Source: Phorcus lineatus
Lineage: Eukaryota > Mollusca > Gastropoda > Trochida > Trochidae
Length of the DNA stretch: 64,000 bases
Reading direction: 5' to 3'
Assembly (NCBI GenBank): GCA_921293015.1
Contig: OV121086.1
Location: 33,107,194-33,171,193 of the forward strand
The position numbers and the translations under genes were made by a program. Below are positions 60,201-64,000 of this stretch, one piece after another. Each line of letters opens with the position of its first letter. Positions within the stretch are counted from its first letter, which is position 1. The notes under the pieces were generated by a model that did not search any database, had not been told where the DNA came from, and saw only the letters and a program-made list of their open reading frames with translations.

Positions 60201-61888
60201 TAGAAATTTGTCTGTTTTCAAACCAAATAATTGCGAATAAGAATAGGGGGGTGCCATCCAAACGAAGACATGACTCAGGGGTTGCTTCATAGATTTAATT
60301 GTTACGTTTCGGGAGGCTTGGTCTGATGAAGGGAGGCGCAAGCCTCCCGAAACGTAACAATTAAATCTATGAAGCAACCCCTGAGTCATGTCTTCGTTTG
60401 GATGGCACCCCCCTATTCTTATTCTAACTAATTTTTTAATTAGTCCGCCATCCTGGCATCCTTTAGTGGATCCGGAGTATTGATCTCAGCCATACACCCG
60501 CACATTTCTACTGTGGAATACCCCGCCCCACACAAATAATTGCGAAGTTTACATGGTCATTGTGAACACGTGAATGAAAATCATCCAAAAGAGAGTGTAT
60601 AGAACAAAGAGAGAGATCAAAAGTTTGAGGGAAAAGACAAAAATAAAGGCATAGTAAGTAAAAAGACTCATTTCCTTGAAGGAATTTTTATCAGTGCACT
60701 AAAGTTTTCCCTGGTAATGAATTTAATGCCGAACAATTGATATGAAACATATGCTTTAAGATGATTTATGCACTAAGATGATTAAGGAAGTATAATTTAG
60801 AACAATCACTCGGTTTTTTTTATTCATTCAGTTCATCGACAAGAGTAACTAAACCTAATATTTTTTAGATTCTTTAGTAAAGCGTCTCAAGGCTTGGCGT
60901 AGGGGTCCAATGTGAACATTTCTTTGGCTGTATGTTAACAGCAAGTAAGGGGAATAACTCTTGATCTTCTTAGGTGTCATTTCGTTTTGTTACAGATGAG
61001 GGCTAGAAAATGTAAAGAGTCCATCTTGATACTTTTTGCCTTGTTGTGGGAAGATTCCTTTTAATATTCACAGTAACGTTACATATTCATAATAACTTTA
61101 CATATTCACAAGAAACTTGACATATTCACAATAAATACTTTTCCCATGACGTCATTGAAAATTTCATAAATATTTTATGGCTTATTTGTCTGCCTTGTTT
61201 TAACGTTTGCATGAAATGACAATTGCTGGCTGTTTCTTCAAGCATTTCTCTGTATCACAAAGATATAAACCTTAAAATTTGCCATTTCAAGTTAAGCACA
61301 CAAAAAAAAGAGCCCTTGGTTTCAGCTTACAACACAACACTGATTTTTTTTCTTGTTTTTGAATCTTCAGTATTCAGTCTACTTCAGTAAATATTGAAAT
61401 TTCCCTCTACTAATCAAACTATGCTGTCAGATCAAAACTTTTTTGACTATGAAATTTGACTGTTTAACAAGGGCCATGTTGTTGAATTTTCAAATGTTTA
61501 TCTAGGTAAGACTTTGTTGGTTTCTATGTCTTATTATGGTTTAATTCGAACAAACACTTTAATATCCTTATTAATCGAACAGCAATAAAAAAGCAGGTGT
61601 TGCCATCCTTTTCTAAGATAAACCTTATATGCCAGAAGGTATTAAAAAAGGAGTGTTTTGCTTGTTTAGGGGCAAATGCTTAATCCAATCAAATGACTAT
61701 TCAATGCTGGAAATTATTTATTTCGTTGTAGACATAATTATTCACGGATTTGCAGTTGTGTGATTGGCTGTGCCTATGACTTTATCTTTGTACCTTTTTT
61801 TCCAGCACGAGTTCTTTGCATCCCTGACAGGTGATGATGAACCTGACTTTTCGTCGGAAGCAGCTGATAAAACAAAAGAACTCTTCAG
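54125..61888 (+). CDS. Gelsolin-like actin-severing/capping protein, exons 1-9 (5' two-thirds)
   Basis: Nine exons with consensus splice sites and compatible phases give 270 codons, from [20 protein letters not shown] to [20 protein letters not shown]. This is the layout of the short, three-domain gelsolin-like (severin-type) proteins known from molluscs, which are about 370 residues. About 100 residues, the third domain, should lie beyond the right edge. Domain 1 covers about residues 50-150, with the type-II calcium ligands G69-D70 (FYDGDSY) and E100 (QDEYGTAA), and the FWIG core. Domain 2 covers about 165-250, with NSGDVFILD and LKIFQFNGK. Family members bind, sever and cap actin filaments in a calcium-dependent way in the cytoplasm. 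Start: the first ATG (54125) is followed by a second at 54128. No lesion was seen in any exon. Confidence 0.93.
55006..55079 (+). CDS. Gelsolin-like gene, coding exon 2
   Basis: Acceptor tttgctacag, donor gtaagt. Encodes residues 27-51, [19 protein letters not shown] at the end, the start of domain 1. Its last 45 bases and donor are the founder unit of the adjoining minisatellite. Confidence 0.93.
55034..55908 (+). repeat. Minisatellite (about 56-60-bp unit, 15-16 copies) derived from the exon 2/intron 2 junction
   Basis: The first unit is the end of exon 2 plus its donor. Each following unit repeats ggggcttcagatctggagga, ttgtg and then gtgagttggagtgagcagg, i.e. exon end, 5' splice site and intron start. 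The 6th unit repeats the exon sequence from gtgtggtcagtccg exactly. Units decay progressively towards 55.9 kb. Confidence 0.95.
55910..56223. other. Remainder of gelsolin-like intron 2
   Basis: AT-rich; nothing recognised. Confidence 0.5.
56224..56298 (+). CDS. Gelsolin-like gene, coding exon 3
   Basis: Flanked by tttacag and gtaagt. Encodes residues 52-76 ([17 protein letters not shown]), with calcium-ligand GD. Phase 0 at both ends. Confidence 0.93.
57061..57126 (+). CDS. Gelsolin-like gene, coding exon 4
   Basis: Flanked by atactttcag and gttagt. Residues 77-98, [17 protein letters not shown]. Confidence 0.93.
57271..57564 (+). repeat. SINE-A copy in gelsolin-like intron 4, with duplicated tail
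   Basis: Starts at cagcccggtgctcggcaact (5'-truncated after the B box), close to the 46985 copy in sequence. The 3' end has two successive cacctcacctca tails separated by a cttgaaagaggcgttaaacc block. Confidence 0.88.
57565..58097. other. Rest of gelsolin-like intron 4
   Basis: No feature recognised. Confidence 0.5.
58098..58225 (+). CDS. Gelsolin-like gene, coding exon 5
   Basis: Flanked by tttgccag and gtacgt. Residues 99-140, from [19 protein letters not shown] to KSYFDAL, ending in phase 2. Holds the calcium-ligand glutamate E100. Confidence 0.93.
58795..58903 (+). CDS. Gelsolin-like gene, coding exon 6
   Basis: Flanked by tttttcttctag and gtcagt. Completes T141 and encodes 142-177: [13 protein letters not shown] (linker between domains 1 and 2), then [16 protein letters not shown]. 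Confidence 0.93.
58916..59034 (+). repeat. SINE-A 3' fragment just inside gelsolin-like intron 6
   Basis: tttcactgcaatgcataacc to aaatcacctcact, starting only about 12 bases past the exon 6 donor. Confidence 0.85.
59275..59385 (+). CDS. Gelsolin-like gene, coding exon 7
   Basis: Flanked by gttcttctgtttag and gtcagt. Residues 178-214, domain 2 core: [19 protein letters not shown]. Confidence 0.93.
59565..59651 (+). CDS. Gelsolin-like gene, coding exon 8
   Basis: Flanked by tcctggttacag and gtaagt. Residues 215-243: [20 protein letters not shown] and EEDETPAS. Confidence 0.93.
59707..59960. mobile_element. Degenerate pogo/Tigger-like terminal region
   Basis: cagtgaacccctgtttaatc with gatgaaca at 59709 resembles pogo/Tigger TIRs (compare cagtcagacctcgataatcc at 63686). 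No second end was found, and no coding sequence. Confidence 0.4.
60235..60424. repeat. Perfect 86-bp-arm palindrome
   Basis: The left arm 60235-60320 and right arm 60339-60424 are exact reverse complements; the loop is 18 bp (gtctgatgaagggaggcg). It lies within a probable insertion flanked by the direct repeat caaataattgcga at 60223-60235 and about 60531-60543. Confidence 0.95.
60430..61763. other. Rest of gelsolin-like intron 8
   Basis: Includes the right part of the putative insertion (to about 60531) and a short tandem run of acatattcacaa-type units (61070-61135). Otherwise AT-rich. Confidence 0.5.
61806..61888 (+). CDS. Gelsolin-like gene, coding exon 9
   Basis: Flanked by ttttttccag and gtgggt. 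Residues 244-270, [20 protein letters not shown] to KELF, ending in phase 2. Its frame is open straight through the donor into the 45-bp repeat that follows. Confidence 0.9.
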
Positions 61889-61919
61889 GTGGGTGTCCGG
61901 CTACAGGGTGACTAATGAT

Positions 61920-63096
61920 TATTATGTTAATAGTAATTTTGCACTGAATCCTCACACTGATTATAATTATGATAATAGTAATATTGCACTGAATCTTCCC
62001 ACTAAGACCCGTTATGATAATAGTTATGATGCACTGAATCTTCTCACTAAGGACCGTTATGATAATAGTAATATTGCACTGAATCCTCACAATGAGGACC
62101 ATTATTATAATGGTTATATTGCACTGAATCCTCACAATGAGGACCATTATGACAATGGTTATATTGCACTGAATCCTCACAATGAGGACCATTATTATAA
62201 TGGTTATATTGCACTGAACCCTCACAATGAGGACAATTATGACAATGTTTATATTGCACTGAATCCTCACAATGAGGACCATTATTATAATGGTTATATT
62301 GCACTGAACCCTCACAATGAGGACCATTATGACAATGGTTATATTGCACTGAATCCTCACAATGAGGACCATTATTATAATGGTTATATTGCACTGAATC
62401 CTCACAATGAGGACCATTATTATAATGGTTATATTGCACTGAACCCTCACAATGAGGACCATTATGACAATGTTTATATTGCACTGAATCCTCACAATGA
62501 GGATCATTATTATAATGGTTATATTGCACTGAACCCTCACAATGAGGACCATTATGACAATGGTTATATTGCACTGAATCCTCACAATGAGGACCATTAT
62601 TATAATGGTTATATTGCACTGAATCCTCACAATGAGGACCATTATTATAATGGTTATATTGCACTGAACCCTCACAATGAGGACAATTATGACAATGGTT
62701 ATATTGCACTGAATCCTCACAATGAGGACCATTATTATAATGGTTATATTGCACTGAATCCTCACAATGAGGACAATTATGACAATGGTTATATTGCACT
62801 GAACCCTCACAATGAGGACAATTATGACAATGTTTATATTGCACTGAATCCTCACAATGAGGACCATTATTATAATGGTTATATTGCACTGAACCCTCAC
62901 AATGAGGACCATTATGACAATGGTTATATTGCACTGAATCCTCACAATGAGGACCATTATTATAATGGTTATATTGCACTGAACCCTCACAATGAGGACC
63001 ATTCTTATAATGGTTATATTGCACTGAACCCTCACAATGAGGACCATTATGACAATGGTTATATTGCACTGAATCCTCACAATGAGGACCATGCTC
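61920..63096 (+). repeat. 45-bp minisatellite, about 26 copies, in gelsolin-like intron 9
   Basis: The unit encodes NGYIALNPHNEDHYY or NGYIALNPHNEDHYD in the exon 9 frame; the two variants tend to alternate, giving a 90-bp higher order. The first three units next to the exon are the most diverged (e.g. NSNIALNLPTKTRYD). The plus frame stays open to 63114. Two minus frames are also open throughout, as expected for a stop-free unit whose length is a multiple of three. Confidence 0.97.
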
Positions 63097-63119
63097 GGGG
63101 TTTTAAAACTTTTTAACCC

Positions 63120-63685
63120 TTAGTGTAAGGATTTGTACTTTTGTGGAAAGTGTGATACTAAATATAACAAGTTTAAGGATCAATATCTTTACTTATTCCT
63201 GCTCAAATCTCTGAAAATCAACTCTGTTCCGAGGTATTGCTTTAAAAGCAAAATCTCTTAAATATTGGTGTTTTTGCTTTATTATCATTTTGAGAGAAAA
63301 TACTTACGTTTTATCAAACTTTTCCAAATGACATTGTTGTCCTGTATTTTTCTGTTCACTGGGTGTCTCCATACCAGGGGAGGTGGTCTTATGGATTCAA
63401 ACACCATTTGGATGCCTCCATACCTCTCCCCCCCCCCCCCCACACTTTGCAAGCTCAAAGACCTCCATAAATCTATAAGGATTCTTAAACAGCAATTCAG
63501 TACTTACGAGGGCAATCAAATTGGGGTTCATATTTTTCATACAACACTTCAGGGCACACTATCGCCTATGACCTAGTGTGACTACAACAAGTAAACCAAC
63601 AATGCTTAGAGGTTGATTTTGATGATTAACTTTGATTATGAGACTTTAGTAATAAACAGAATATCCTATTCATGCCATTAACATA
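63120..63685. other. Gelsolin-like intron 9, right of the minisatellite
   Basis: Contains a poly-C run (63428-63441) and no exon. The gene's remaining exons must lie beyond 64000. Confidence 0.5.
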
Positions 63686-64000
63686 CAGTCAGACCTCGAT
63701 AATCCGAACACTTCCGTTTTTCATCAAAAACGTTCTGATAGTGAAACGTTCGGACTACTGAAACGAACCAAATCTACAGACAGACGACAACGTATTACGA
63801 ATATCAAATGAGTTTTATTTCATATACGCATAACAACTGGGATACATATATTAATAAACAATCATTGCACAAAAGCATTTCTGGACACTCACTCAGGTTT
63901 GAAGAATTTGCCGATTACAGATTGTGTACTCAATGGCTTGAAGGACCCACGCATAGTGATCAAAGTTTCTAAGTTCTTTTCATCACCAACACACTCAAAG
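63686..64000 (-). mobile_element. pogo/Tigger-type DNA transposon, 3' end (continues past window)
   Basis: The TIR cagtcagacctcgataatcc (63686) is preceded by TA, the target site of the superfamily. A subterminal ccgaacactt/gaaacgttcgg inversion follows. The transposase C-terminus is encoded on the minus strand further in. It lies in an intron of the gelsolin-like gene, in opposite orientation. Confidence 0.75.
63889..63999 (-). CDS. pogo/Tigger-like transposase, C-terminal 36 residues with PIP box
   Basis: The minus frame runs in from the right edge: FECVGDEKNLETLITMRGSF, then a short linker, then TQSVIGKFFKPE and stop at 63889. QSVIGKFF fits the PCNA-interacting box Q-x-x-[ILM]-x-x-F-F, a feature known for pogo and Tigger transposases. 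The catalytic region is outside the window, so intactness cannot be judged; the visible part has no lesion. Confidence 0.65.
   Translation of the reverse strand, partial: FECVGDEKNLETLITMRGSFKPLSTQSVIGKFFKPE

Noticed and set aside
61782..63092. Long minus-strand open frames (436 and 340 codons) over the 45-bp repeat
   Set aside because: The repeat unit has no stop in several frames and its length is a multiple of three; the frames contain only repeat translation.

Overview
The window is animal nuclear DNA: AT-rich, intron-rich and packed with transposon debris. A mollusc, probably a gastropod, is the best guess. The guess rests on the one well-supported multi-exon host gene, which matches the short molluscan gelsolin-like proteins, on tRNA-derived SINEs with short-repeat tails, and on the GGGAGATAACT-type motif that is frequent in mollusc genomes. 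No prokaryotic or phage features are present.

Layout. 1-3.2 kb is a nested transposon block. A non-LTR retrotransposon (minus strand) sits in a decayed Tc1-type transposase, is itself split by a foldback insert, and is followed by the 3' end of another LINE. 3.2-12.1 kb holds foldback and TIR elements (6.2 kb; 8.1-8.5 kb; a 2.79-kb element at 9297-12086 with perfect 18-bp TIRs) and a small remnant of a rolling-stone-like membrane gene (about 7.8-7.9 kb). 12.9-16.2 kb is a 5'-truncated Ty3/gypsy retrotransposon on the minus strand with a recognisable 160-bp 3' LTR. 19.07-19.77 kb is the terminal exon of a rolling-stone-like gene (minus). 20.85-22.51 kb is a nested TIR element carrying two insertions; the inner one is a 996-bp Mutator-like element with a 9-bp target duplication and two FLYWCH-type exons. 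22.7-24.3 kb has two palindromes, a candidate isolated exon and an S/T/P-repeat reading frame. 27-39 kb is LINE-rich (partly tandemly duplicated L1-like segments), with several satellites.

From 54 kb to the right edge runs the first two-thirds of a gelsolin-like actin-severing/capping gene on the plus strand: nine coding exons, 270 codons, continuing beyond the window. Two possible first non-coding exons, each with promoter-like sequence upstream, lie near 39.0 and 44.7 kb. The introns and upstream DNA (42-59 kb) carry many copies of two SINE families. Two minisatellites abut coding exons. One (55.0-55.9 kb) is built from the end of exon 2 including its 5' splice site. The other (61.9-63.1 kb, 45-bp unit) follows exon 9 and is open in the exon's reading frame. 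The right edge contains the 3' end of a pogo/Tigger-type transposon whose transposase tail has a PCNA-binding (PIP) box.

Only two host genes (gelsolin-like, rolling-stone-like) are supported. Almost everything else recognisable is mobile DNA or its decay products. Intron positions come from reading splice consensus and conserved protein sequence by eye, not from transcripts.
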